NCBI RefSeq assembly: GCF_018499875.1
Contig: NZ_JAHBAY010000008.1
Span: 62,001-126,000, forward strand
Direction of reading: 5' to 3'
DNA from: Kineosporia corallincola
GTDB lineage: Bacteria; Actinomycetota; Actinomycetes; Actinomycetales; Kineosporiaceae
Length of the DNA stretch: 64,000 nucleotides
Shown here one piece after another: positions 1 through 8,552 of the stretch (position 1 is its first letter; each line of letters starts with the position of its first letter). The notes beneath the pieces are model-generated. The model did not search any database and was not told where the DNA came from. It saw nothing but the letters and a program-made list of their open reading frames with translations. Both the position numbers and the translations under genes were made by a program.

Positions 1-761
1 TCCTGCTCGGGCTGCTCACCCACGACGCCGGCCGGGTGCGCCTGCTCGGCGACGATCCGCGCCGCGACACCGCGGCACTCCACCGCCGCCTGGCCTACGT
101 CCCCGGCGACGTCACGCTCTGGCCCGGCCTCTCCGGCGGGGAGGTGATCGACCTGCTCGGCCGCCTGCGGGGCGGGCTGCACGAGAACCGCCGCGCCGAG
201 CTGATCGAGCGCTTCGAACTGGACCCGACCCGGAAGGGCCGGGCCTACTCCAAGGGCAACCGGCAGAAGGTGGCCCTGGTCGCCGCCTTCGCCTCGGAGA
301 CCGAGCTACTGCTGCTCGACGAGCCGACCTCCGGGCTGGACCCGCTGATGGAGAACGTCTTTCGGGAGTGCGTGCAGCAGACCCGGGAGAACGGCCGCAC
401 CGTGCTGCTGTCCAGCCACATCCTCAGCGAGGTGGAGCAGCTGTGCGACCGGGTGAGTATCGTGCGGGCCGGGCGCACGGTCGACACCGGCACGCTCGAC
501 GACCTGCGCCAGCTCACCCGCACCACGATCGAGGCCGAACTGGACTCCGAACCGGTTGGCCTGGAGGCACTTCCGGGCGTCCACGGGGTCAGCGTGCACG
601 GCTCCGGGCCGGTGCACCTGCACGCCGAGATCGAGCCGGAGGCCCTGGCCGGGGTGGTGCGGCTGCTCGGCCAGGCCGGCACCCGCAGCCTGGTGAGCCG
701 TAAACCCACGTTGGAAGAGCTCTTTCTGCGTCACTACCGCACCGGGGCGGCGGCGTCATGA
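1..761 (+). CDS. ABC transporter ATP-binding protein (5' truncated by window edge)
   Basis: ATPase of an ABC-2 type exporter that couples ATP hydrolysis to the permease encoded just downstream. The reading frame is open to the window edge (frame starting at base 3), so the Walker A region lies outside. Visible are an ABC-signature-like [11 protein letters not shown] near base 246, Walker B plus D-loop [13 protein letters not shown] near base 307, and an H-loop in [13 protein letters not shown]. The tail beyond about base 520 is the accessory domain usual in drug-export ATPases. The stop overlaps the permease start by four bases (ATGA), so the two are translationally coupled. Substrate is unknown; a multidrug or antibiotic exporter is inferred from family. 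Confidence 0.93.
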   Translation, partial: LLGLLTHDAGRVRLLGDDPRRDTAALHRRLAYVPGDVTLWPGLSGGEVIDLLGRLRGGLHENRRAELIERFELDPTRKGRAYSKGNRQKVALVAAFASETELLLLDEPTSGLDPLMENVFRECVQQTRENGRTVLLSSHILSEVEQLCDRVSIVRAGRTVDTGTLDDLRQLTRTTIEAELDSEPVGLEALPGVHGVSVHGSGPVHLHAEIEPEALAGVVRLLGQAGTRSLVSRKPTLEELFLRHYRTGAAAS

Positions 762-2329
762 TCACGCTGACCCGCTTCGCCCTGCGCCGGGACCGGGTGA
801 GGCTGACCGTCTGGCTGCTCGGGATCGCCTGCGTCCCGAGCGGTGTCGCGACCACCCTGGCCGATCTCTACCCCGACGTGGCGTCGCGCCGGCCGCTCTC
901 CGCCGATCTGGCGCACAACCCCGGCCTGCTGGCCTTCACCGGTCCGGCCGACAACCTGCTCAGCCTCGGCGGCCTCGTGGTCTGGCGCGGCATGGGCACC
1001 ACCTGCATCCTCGCCGCGATCATGAACTTCCTGCTGGTGCTGCGGCACACCCGGGCCGACGAGGAGTCCGGCCGTCTGGAGCTGCTGCGCTCCGCCCCGG
1101 TGCGCCGGTCGGCCCCGCTCGACGCCGCCCTGCTCACCGCCCTGATCGCCGACCTGGTGCTGGCCCTGCTGATCGCCGCCGGCCTGATCGGTGCCGGGCT
1201 GCCCGCCGGCGGGTCGCTACGGTTCGGGCTCGCCACGGCCGCCTGCGGCCTGTTCTTCGCCGGGCTCGCGGCGGTGACCGCCCAGCTCACCGAATTCACC
1301 CGCCCGGCAACCGGTGTCGCCGCCGCCGGGCTGGCCACGGCCTACCTGTTAAGGGCGGTCGGGGACTCGTCCGGCCCGCACTGGCTGGCCTGGCTGTCGC
1401 CGATCGGCTGGGCCCAGCGGTCCGGGGCCTTCGGTGGTGGCCCATGGTGGACGACGCCGGCCGCGCTGCTCGCGGCCGGGCTCCTCGCGCTGGCCGCCCG
1501 CCGCCTGGAGGCCCGGCGCGACTTCGGCGGGGGAATCGTGGCCTCCCGGCCGGGTCCGGCGCGGGCCACCCGGCTCGGCTCCTCGTTCGCCCTGGCCTGG
1601 CGACTCCAGCGCGGCACCCTGCTGGCCTGGACGCTCGGGCTGGCCGGGTTCGGCCTGGTGTCCGGCGGCCTGGCCGAGGGCGTGGGCGGGCTGGTCGACG
1701 ACTCGCCCCAGCTGGCCGACGTGCTCTCCGCACTGGGCGGGGAGCAGTCGGTGGTCGACTCCTACCTGGCCACCGTGTTCGGCATCTACGGGCTGCTGGC
1801 GGGGGCCTACGCCGTGTCCGCGCTGCTGCGGCTGCGCGCCGAGGAGACGGAGGGCCGGGCCGAGGCGCTGCTCGCCACCCCGGTCGGCCACCTGCCCTGG
1901 GCCGCGGGCCACCTGGCGATCGCCCTGGGCGGCGTCGCCGTGATGCTGCTCGCGGCCGCACTGACCACCGGCCTCACCTACGGTCTGGCCGCCGGTGACC
2001 TGGGCGGCGCGCTGCCCGACGCGGTGCGGGCCGCGATCGGCCAGATCATCGCCGCCTGGGTGTTCGCCGGGCTCGGCCTGCTGCTGTTCGGGCTGCTGCC
2101 CTCGGCGGCGCCGGGGGCCTGGGCCGCGATCGCCGGGGCGGCCGTGCTGTATCTGCTCGGGGACGCCCTGAACCTGCCGCAGGCGGTGCTGGACGTGAGC
2201 CCGTTCACGCATCTGCCCGCCCTGCCCGGCGGCGATCCGTCCGTCACACCCTGGCTCTGGCTGCTCACGATCACTGCCCTCCTGGCCGGAGCCGGGCTGA
2301 CCGCTTTGAACCGGCGTGACCTGCACTAG
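758..2329 (+). CDS. ABC-2 exporter permease, polyketide-antibiotic exporter type
   Basis: A 523-residue integral membrane protein with about twelve hydrophobic segments arranged as two similar halves, separated by a basic cytoplasmic stretch around residues 245-275. This double-length layout is that of the permeases annotated as putative exporters of polyketide antibiotics, longer than the 250-280 residues of DrrB-type permeases. The ATG at 758 overlaps the stop of the ATPase gene, so both subunits are made from one message. An AfsR-like regulator starts 12 bases downstream on the same strand and may belong to the same unit. The exported compound cannot be read from the sequence. Confidence 0.85.
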   Translation: MITLTRFALRRDRVRLTVWLLGIACVPSGVATTLADLYPDVASRRPLSADLAHNPGLLAFTGPADNLLSLGGLVVWRGMGTTCILAAIMNFLLVLRHTRADEESGRLELLRSAPVRRSAPLDAALLTALIADLVLALLIAAGLIGAGLPAGGSLRFGLATAACGLFFAGLAAVTAQLTEFTRPATGVAAAGLATAYLLRAVGDSSGPHWLAWLSPIGWAQRSGAFGGGPWWTTPAALLAAGLLALAARRLEARRDFGGGIVASRPGPARATRLGSSFALAWRLQRGTLLAWTLGLAGFGLVSGGLAEGVGGLVDDSPQLADVLSALGGEQSVVDSYLATVFGIYGLLAGAYAVSALLRLRAEETEGRAEALLATPVGHLPWAAGHLAIALGGVAVMLLAAALTTGLTYGLAAGDLGGALPDAVRAAIGQIIAAWVFAGLGLLLFGLLPSAAPGAWAAIAGAAVLYLLGDALNLPQAVLDVSPFTHLPALPGGDPSVTPWLWLLTITALLAGAGLTALNRRDLH

Positions 2330-2341
2330 ACACTAGGGCCC

Positions 2342-5300
2342 GTGCAGGTATGCGTGCTGGGGCCGTTGACGATCGAGGCCGAGGGTGGGCCGGTCGACAT
2401 CGGCGGTGCCCGGTTGCGTGCACTCCTGGTCAGGCTGGCGGCCGACGCCGGCTCCTGGGTGCCGGTGAGCCGGCTGGTGCAGTCGCTGTGGCTGCTCGAC
2501 CCACCGGCCGACGAGGTCAACGCGTTGCAGTCGCTGGTCTCCCGGCTGCGCCGGGCACTGCCCCGGCCCGACCTGGTGGAGTCCGGACCGGCCGGGTACC
2601 GGCTGGTGATCACCACCGACGACGTGGACGCCCTGGCCTTCGAGCAGATGGTCAGCCAGGGCCGTCGGGCGACCACGCCGCAGGAGACCGTGGACCTGCT
2701 CGGCCGGGCCCTGCGGCTGTGGCGTGGCAACCCGCTGACCGAGGTGGCCGACGCCCCCTACGCCGAGGCCTGGACCGAGCGGCTCGACCGGCTGCGGCTC
2801 ACCGCCGTCGACGAGCGCGCGGCCGCGCTGATCGACCTCGGCCGGCCCGGCGAGACGGTGACCGAGCTGGAGGAGGTGGCCGCGCAGCACACGCTGCGCG
2901 AGCGCACCCACGAGCTGCTGATCCGGGCTCTGGCCGCGGACGGCCGGCAGGGCGAGGCGCTGGCCGTGTACGAGCGGCTGCGCCGGGCGATGGCCGACGA
3001 GCTCGGGCTCGATCCGCCCACGGCTCTCCAGGAGCTCCAGGCTCGGGTACTGCGTGACGACTCCGCCCTGCGTTCGTCGTCCCCCCGCCAGACCCCGCCA
3101 CGCCGCACCAACCTGCGGGTGCCGCTGACCAGCTTCGTCGGCCGGGAGGCCGAGCTGGCCGGGATCACCGGCCAGCTCCGGCTGGCCCGGCTGGTCACCC
3201 TGGTCGGCACCGGTGGTGCCGGAAAGACCCGCCTGGTCGGCGAGGTGGCCAGCCGTCTCACCGGTCACGACGCGGTGTGGATGGTGGAGCTGGCCCCGGT
3301 GATGAACCCGGACGACGTGCCCTCCACCGTACTGGGCAGCATCGGCACGATCGACCGGTCGCAGCTCGACGTCTCGGTGACCACCCCGCAGCCGGTGCGG
3401 GAGGCCCGCACCCGGCTGGTCGAGGCCCTGGCCCCGCACGACACGGTGATCGTGCTGGACAACTGCGAGCACCTGATCGAGGCCTGCGCCGAGCTGGCCG
3501 GGTTCCTGCTCGCCCGCTGCCCCCAGCTGACCGTGCTGGCCACCAGCCGGGAGCCCCTGGGCATCGTGGGCGAGTCGATCTGGCCGGTACGCCCACTGTC
3601 GACCCAGCACTCCGACAGCCAGAACTCGCCTGCGGTCGAGCTTTTCATCGACCGCGCCGCCCTGGTGCGCCCGGGGTTCCGGCTCACCCCGGAGAACACC
3701 GGCGCGGTCACCGAGATCTGCCGCCGCCTCGACGGCCTGCCCCTGGCGATCGAGCTGGCCGCCGCCCGTCTGCGCACCCTCGGGCCGGAGGCGCTGGCCG
3801 GCCGGCTGGACAACCGGTTCCGGCTGCTCACCGGCGGCAACCGCACGGCCATGCCGCGGCACCAGACGCTGCGCGCGGTGGTGGCCTGGAGCTGGGAGCT
3901 GCTGACCGACACCGAGCGCGACCTGATCGAGCGGCTGTCGGTGTTCCCCGGCGGAGTCACCGCGGAGACCGGCTCGGCCGTCTGCACCGCCGCGATCGGT
4001 GGAAAGCCCGACTTCGACGAGGACGACGTCACCGATCTGCTCATCTCGCTGGCCGACAAGTCGCTGCTGGTGGCGAACACCGACGGGGCGCAGCCGCGTT
4101 ACCGGTTGCTGGAGACGATCCGGGAGTACGCGCTGGAACGGCTCTCCGAGCGCGGTGGGATGGCGAGCATGCGCCGGGCCCACGCGGTGTACTTCCTGAA
4201 CCTGGCGGAGACCGCGGACCCGCACCTGCGCGGGTCGGAACAGCTCGTCTGGCTGGCCCGGCTCACCGCCGAGCGCGACAACCTGCTGGCCTCGCTGCGC
4301 TTCGCGGTGGAGACCGAGGACGCCGACCACGCCGTGCGCCTGGCCGGCGCGCTGTGCTGGTTCTGGGCGATGACCAGCCGGCACGAGGAGGCCGGCAACT
4401 GGGCCGAGCAGGCCCTGCGGGTGCCCGGCGGGACCGACCCGGCACACCGGCTGTTCGCCCTGGTGCTGCGGGTTCTGAGCACCTCGATGGAGGGTGAGCG
4501 GATGCCCTCGGAGGAACAGCTCGCCGAGATCGAGGAGCAGTTCGCCCTGGTGGACGTGTTCCAGGCACACCCACTGCTGAGCTTCGTCGAACCCTCTCTG
4601 GCCGCCCTGCGTGAGGGTATGGAGGCGGGCCGGGTGATCGCCGAGCGGCTGATGGTCCAGCACCCGGATCCGTGGGCCCGCACCATGCTCAAGATGATGA
4701 CGGCGCTGCTCGCCGAGAACGAGGGCGAGTTCGACCTCACCGCGAAGCTGGTCCCGCAGGCCCTGGCCGAGTTCCAGGCGATCGGCGACCGCTGGGGCAT
4801 CGGCACCGCGAGCAGCCAGCTCGCCGAGGTGCGGCGCACACTGGGCGATCTGGACGGGGCGATCGAGCTGCTCGCCCAGGCCCGGCAGATGATGATGGAA
4901 CTGCTGGTGACCGACGACGAGGCGCACGCGCTGGTCCGGATCGCCCGGATGCGCCGCGAGCTGGGCGACCTGGACGGGGCCCGGCGCGATCTGGAGACGG
5001 CCCGGCAGATCACCGTGGGCACCGGCTCGGCGATGTCGGAGGCCCTGGTGCTCTCCGGCGAGGCCTCACTGGAGGCGGCCGAGGGCAACCTGGTGCCGGC
5101 CCGGCGACTCGCTGAGAGGGCACTGGAGAAGTCTCAGGAGACGCCCGAGTCGGTTCCCCAGCTGCGCGGGATGCTGCTTGCCGACCTGGCCGGCTTCGAG
5201 ATGGACAACGGCGAGATGCCGTCTGCTCTGAAGCATCTCGGCGAGGCCGTGTCGGACGCCGTGCGCAGCCGCGACATGCCGGTGGTGAGCCGGGTGATGG

Positions 5301-5575
5301 TGAACGTGGTGCAGTACCTGCTGGCCACCGGCCAGGCCGGCACCGCCGCGCAGATGCTCGGCGCCGCCGCCGCGGTGCGTGGCCACAGTGGCCTGGCCGA
5401 CCCGGACTTCGCCCGGATCACGCGCAAGCTGCACGAGGTTCTCGAACCGGCGCGGTTCACCGCGGCTTTCGAGAAGGGCGAACAGATGGAAAGGCCCGTC
5501 GCCCTGGAGTTCCTGAACGACACGATCAAGGACGCCGCCGAGCCCGGTCCGGGCCCAGCGGCGTCCTCAATTTAG
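2342..5575 (+). CDS. AfsR/SARP-family regulator with BTAD and NB-ARC-type ATPase domains
   Basis: Large (1077 aa) transcriptional regulator. Residues 1-95 form an OmpR-like winged helix, about 96-245 the bacterial transcriptional activation domain (BTAD), then a STAND/NB-ARC ATPase with Walker A (GTGGAGKTRL, near residue 286) and Walker B-like VIVLDNCEHL. The C-terminal 450 residues are alpha-helical and TPR-like. Family knowledge: such proteins activate secondary-metabolite or stress genes, with the ATPase acting as a switch. GTG start 12 bases after the permease stop suggests co-transcription, so the transporter genes may be targets. It ends five bases before the convergent DrrB-like gene. 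Confidence 0.88.
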   Translation: MQVCVLGPLTIEAEGGPVDIGGARLRALLVRLAADAGSWVPVSRLVQSLWLLDPPADEVNALQSLVSRLRRALPRPDLVESGPAGYRLVITTDDVDALAFEQMVSQGRRATTPQETVDLLGRALRLWRGNPLTEVADAPYAEAWTERLDRLRLTAVDERAAALIDLGRPGETVTELEEVAAQHTLRERTHELLIRALAADGRQGEALAVYERLRRAMADELGLDPPTALQELQARVLRDDSALRSSSPRQTPPRRTNLRVPLTSFVGREAELAGITGQLRLARLVTLVGTGGAGKTRLVGEVASRLTGHDAVWMVELAPVMNPDDVPSTVLGSIGTIDRSQLDVSVTTPQPVREARTRLVEALAPHDTVIVLDNCEHLIEACAELAGFLLARCPQLTVLATSREPLGIVGESIWPVRPLSTQHSDSQNSPAVELFIDRAALVRPGFRLTPENTGAVTEICRRLDGLPLAIELAAARLRTLGPEALAGRLDNRFRLLTGGNRTAMPRHQTLRAVVAWSWELLTDTERDLIERLSVFPGGVTAETGSAVCTAAIGGKPDFDEDDVTDLLISLADKSLLVANTDGAQPRYRLLETIREYALERLSERGGMASMRRAHAVYFLNLAETADPHLRGSEQLVWLARLTAERDNLLASLRFAVETEDADHAVRLAGALCWFWAMTSRHEEAGNWAEQALRVPGGTDPAHRLFALVLRVLSTSMEGERMPSEEQLAEIEEQFALVDVFQAHPLLSFVEPSLAALREGMEAGRVIAERLMVQHPDPWARTMLKMMTALLAENEGEFDLTAKLVPQALAEFQAIGDRWGIGTASSQLAEVRRTLGDLDGAIELLAQARQMMMELLVTDDEAHALVRIARMRRELGDLDGARRDLETARQITVGTGSAMSEALVLSGEASLEAAEGNLVPARRLAERALEKSQETPESVPQLRGMLLADLAGFEMDNGEMPSALKHLGEAVSDAVRSRDMPVVSRVMVNVVQYLLATGQAGTAAQMLGAAAAVRGHSGLADPDFARITRKLHEVLEPARFTAAFEKGEQMERPVALEFLNDTIKDAAEPGPGPAASSI

Positions 5576-5580
5576 GTTTT

Positions 5581-6411
5581 TCAGGTACGGGAGCGGTACA
5601 TCCGCACGGCGAGCGGGGCGAACACCGCCATGATGCCCACCGACCAGGCGATCGACTGAAGTGCGGGGCTGAGGATCTCGCCGCCGAGCATCAGGCCGCG
5701 GCAGGCCTCGGTGAGGTGCGTGATCGGGTTGACCTTCACCCAGGCCTGGAGCCAGCCCGGCAGCGTGTCGGTCGGCACGAACATCGACGAGCCGAAGGTC
5801 AGCGGGAACATCACCAGGAACCCGATGCCCTGCACCGTGCCGGAGTTGCGCACGGTGGTGCCGAGGAACACCGACACCCAGGTCAGCGAGAAGGCGAAGA
5901 ACAGCACCAGCAGGCAGGCCCCGAGCGCCTGGAGGACGTTGGTCTCCACCCGGAATCCGATGGCGTAGCCGAATCCGAGCAGCACGGCGATCGAGGTCAC
6001 GAACCGCACGACGTCACCCAGCACCGCCCCGACCAGCGGCGCCGCCCGGGGTATCGGCAGGCTGCGGAACCGGTCGAACACGCCTTTTCCCATGTCGGTG
6101 TTGAGGTTCACCCCGATCGCCAGGGTCGCGAACAGCACGGTCTGCACCATCAGGGCGGGCAGCACGAATTGCAGGTAGGCGTGCTGGGAACCGGAGATCG
6201 CGCCGCCGAACAGGTACACGAACAGCACGGTGAAGATGATCGGCTGCACGGTGACGTCGATCAGCTGTTCCGGCGTGCGCCGGATCTTGAGGATCGACCG
6301 GCCCGCCAGGATCAGCGAATGCCGCACCAGGGGAAAGGGTTTGGCGGGGGTCTCGGAGGTGGGCGCGGAGGGGACGTCCGGCGCCTCGGTCATCAGGGTG
6401 GGGGCGGTCAT
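5581..6411 (-). CDS. ABC-2 type permease, DrrB-like drug exporter
   Basis: A 276-residue membrane protein with six predicted helices after a Pro/Thr-rich cytoplasmic N-terminus of about 30 residues. Length and the ABC2_membrane pattern (central GLVMFPLTFGSSMFVP and the late NPITHLTEACRGL motif) match daunorubicin-resistance DrrB permeases. The start overlaps the stop of the upstream ATPase gene by four bases, so the two subunits form a coupled operon. Family role is ATP-driven export of hydrophobic drugs or lipids; the substrate here is unknown. The gene is convergent with the AfsR-like regulator, with almost no intergenic space. Confidence 0.9.
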   Translation of the reverse strand: MTAPTLMTEAPDVPSAPTSETPAKPFPLVRHSLILAGRSILKIRRTPEQLIDVTVQPIIFTVLFVYLFGGAISGSQHAYLQFVLPALMVQTVLFATLAIGVNLNTDMGKGVFDRFRSLPIPRAAPLVGAVLGDVVRFVTSIAVLLGFGYAIGFRVETNVLQALGACLLVLFFAFSLTWVSVFLGTTVRNSGTVQGIGFLVMFPLTFGSSMFVPTDTLPGWLQAWVKVNPITHLTEACRGLMLGGEILSPALQSIAWSVGIMAVFAPLAVRMYRSRT

Positions 6412-7355
6412 GCCGCACGCTCCTCTTCGCGGACGCCGGTCAGGCTGTAGAAGACCTCGTCCAGGCTGGGCAGTCGCAGGGAGAGTTCGGTGACGGGGAT
6501 GCGGGCCTCGTCGAGCCGGCGCACCAGGGCGGTCAGCGCGCCGTCGTTGTCGACCGGCACGCTGAGCACGCCGCGGGCGGGTGAGTCGACGGCCTTGGCC
6601 GACACCTGGCCCAGCAGGTCGCGCACGGTGTCGAGGTGGGCCGGGTCGGTGGGCCGCACCACCAGGGTCTGGCCGCCGACCACCTGCTTGAGCTCGGCCG
6701 GCGTGCCGTGGGCGATCACCCGGCCGTGGTCGATCACGGTGATGTCGTCGGCGAGCGCGTCGGCCTCCTCCAGGTACTGCGTGGTCAGCAGCACGGTGGT
6801 GCCGTCGGCGACCAGACCGCGCACCAGGCGCCAGACGTCGTCGCGCTTGGCCGGGTCGAGGCCGGTGGTGGGCTCGTCGAGGTAGATCACGGCCGGGCGG
6901 CCGACCAGACTGGCCGCGAGGTCGAGGCGGCGGCGCATGCCGCCCGAGTAGTGCTTGGCCGGGCGGTCGGCGGCCTCGGCCAGGTCGAACTGGCCGAGCA
7001 GGTGCCGGGCCCGGGCCAGCGCGTCGCGCTTGGTCAGGTCGAGCAGACGGCCGATGAGCACCAGGTTCTCGGTGCCGGTCAGGTCTTCGTCGACGGAGGC
7101 GTACTGGCCGGTGAGGCCGATCTGGCGGCGGACCTGCGGCGCCTGGCGCACGACGTCCAGGCCCGCCACGGTCGCGCGCCCCGCGTCGGGTCGCAGCAGT
7201 GTGGCGAGGACCCGGACGGCTGTCGTCTTGCCGGCGCCGTTCGGCCCGAGGACCCCGAGGACAGTGCCCTCGGAGGCCGCCAGGTCGACGCCGGCCAGGG
7301 CGGTGGTCGCGCCGAAGCGCTTGACCAGGCCCTCGGCCTCGAAGGCGTATGCCAT
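6408..7355 (-). CDS. ABC transporter ATPase, DrrA-like
   Basis: A 315-residue ATPase partner of the DrrB-like permease. Walker A (GPNGAGKTTAV), ABC signature (YSGGMRRRLDLAA), Walker B with D-loop (IYLDEPTTGLDP) and the C-terminal DrrA-type extension are all present. The start chosen is the ATG at 7355, giving MAYAFEAEGLVKRFG and preceded by a clear AAGGAG ribosome site. A GTG further upstream would add 23 residues without similarity to the family. The four-base overlap with the permease implies translational coupling. Together with the exporter at 1-2329, two drug-type ABC systems flank one AfsR-like regulator. Confidence 0.93.
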   Translation of the reverse strand: MAYAFEAEGLVKRFGATTALAGVDLAASEGTVLGVLGPNGAGKTTAVRVLATLLRPDAGRATVAGLDVVRQAPQVRRQIGLTGQYASVDEDLTGTENLVLIGRLLDLTKRDALARARHLLGQFDLAEAADRPAKHYSGGMRRRLDLAASLVGRPAVIYLDEPTTGLDPAKRDDVWRLVRGLVADGTTVLLTTQYLEEADALADDITVIDHGRVIAHGTPAELKQVVGGQTLVVRPTDPAHLDTVRDLLGQVSAKAVDSPARGVLSVPVDNDGALTALVRRLDEARIPVTELSLRLPSLDEVFYSLTGVREEERAA

Positions 7356-7466
7356 GAGTGGGCTCCTTGGATGGGTACTTGCTGACCCGTCCACGGTGGC
7401 CCGGCGCGCTGTCAGGCCGCGCACGGCTCGCTGTCAGGCGCTGTCACTGCGCCTGACAGCGGGTCG

Positions 7467-8192
7467 TCACATCTCGAACTCGCCGCCGCCGAAGTCACCG
7501 CCGCCGAAGTCACCGAAGTCGCCACCGGCCTCTTCCAGCTCGGCCTGGCCGTTTTCGGCCTGCTGGGTGAAGTCGTCGGCCGCGGCCTCGTAGCCTTCCT
7601 GGAACTCGCTCTCGTCGAACCCGTCGAACATCGCGTCGGCGATGGCGGTGCCGACGAACGCGCCGGCCACACCGGCGAGCAGACCACCGGCGAGCATGCC
7701 GCCCATGCCCATGCCGCCGCCCATGCCACCCATGCCGCCGCTCATGCCGCCGCCGCGGCCGAAGCTGCGCTCCAGGGTGCCCGGGCTGCGCATCTCCGCG
7801 CGGGTGGCCATGCGGGCCAGGTCACGCGGACTGTCGGTGCGGGCCCGCTCGGCCGGTGGCACCTCGCTGGAGAGCTCGGCCAGCACCTGACGCCGCTGGT
7901 CGGGCGAGAGCTTGGCGAACGCCTCGGCGTGCGCCTCCTCGATGCGCTCGGGAGGTGCCGTCTTCAGCATGTAGCGATAGCGCGCGATGGCGGCCTGGTC
8001 GGCCTGCGCGTCGCTGCCCGGCTCGGCCCCCGGACGAGACGGCTGCGGGTAGCCGCCCGGGCGGCCGGTGGGCGAGCCCCAGGCCGGTTGCTGCTGCTGC
8101 CCGCCCCAGTTCTGCTGATACCCCTGCTGCTGGTATCCCTGCTGGTATCCCTGCTGCTTGTCACGGCCCAGAAGCCTGTCCAGGAAGCCCAC
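7467..8192 (-). CDS. Conserved actinobacterial hypothetical protein, Gln-rich head and Gly/Met-rich helix
   Basis: A 241-residue protein of unknown function. Residues 1-8 (MGFLDRLL) form a short amphipathic start, 12-40 are Gln/Tyr/Gly-rich with repeated QQGYQ, about 70-110 a charged helical region (ERIEEAHAEAFAKLSPDQRRQVLAEL), and 145-180 a Gly/Met-rich hydrophobic stretch like those of membrane-associated glycine-zipper proteins. The C-terminus is acidic with repeated GGDFG units. I recognise the layout from actinobacterial hypothetical proteins but cannot assign a role. GTG start with GGAGGAG upstream. It stands alone between the DrrA-like operon and the pilin-like gene. Confidence 0.7.
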   Translation of the reverse strand: MGFLDRLLGRDKQQGYQQGYQQQGYQQNWGGQQQQPAWGSPTGRPGGYPQPSRPGAEPGSDAQADQAAIARYRYMLKTAPPERIEEAHAEAFAKLSPDQRRQVLAELSSEVPPAERARTDSPRDLARMATRAEMRSPGTLERSFGRGGGMSGGMGGMGGGMGMGGMLAGGLLAGVAGAFVGTAIADAMFDGFDESEFQEGYEAAADDFTQQAENGQAELEEAGGDFGDFGGGDFGGGEFEM

Positions 8193-8287
8193 GACAGGTC
8201 ACACTCCTCCGTCTTGTCGTCACGACCTCACGCAGTGACGCTGCCCCATGTCGAACGAGTGCGCGAATGCACAGGTTCCTCACGGGT

Positions 8288-8494
8288 TCAGGGTGGGGTC
8301 GTGCCCAGCGGGGTCATCCGCACGGACTCGGTCGGGGCGACGGGTTCGACCGACGACACCACGCGGCCGAAAACACCCGCGAAGAGCGCCTGCAACCCGA
8401 TGAAGGCCGCCAGGAACGCGGCCACCGCCCCGCAGACGATCAGCCCGTACTCGACCACCGAGGCACCGGTGTCGCAGGTGCGGCCACGACTCAC
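8288..8494 (-). CDS. Flp/TadE-type IVb pilin-like small protein
   Basis: A 68-residue protein with GTG start. Residues 9-20 read TGASVVEYGLIV, which matches the Flp pilin signature (Gly, then Glu at +5 after processing, then a hydrophobic helix). The helix continues to about residue 45 and is followed by a short Pro/Thr-rich tail. In Flp systems a TadV-type peptidase cuts after the Gly and the TadA ATPase assembles the pilus; neither gene is in this window. The gene is divergent from the sulfatase, 58 bases away. It may be an orphan pilin serving a tad locus elsewhere. Confidence 0.68.
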   Translation of the reverse strand: MSRGRTCDTGASVVEYGLIVCGAVAAFLAAFIGLQALFAGVFGRVVSSVEPVAPTESVRMTPLGTTPP

Positions 8495-8552
8495 CCCGCC
8501 GACACTACGGCCCAGCCGCGCGGGAACGCCGGCAACCGGGAAACTACTGCGC

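Noticed and set aside
2333-4927. Very long antisense open frame opposite the AfsR-like gene
   Set aside because: Long antisense frames are expected in GC-rich genes; its translation is low-complexity His/Gln/Gly-rich with no domain.
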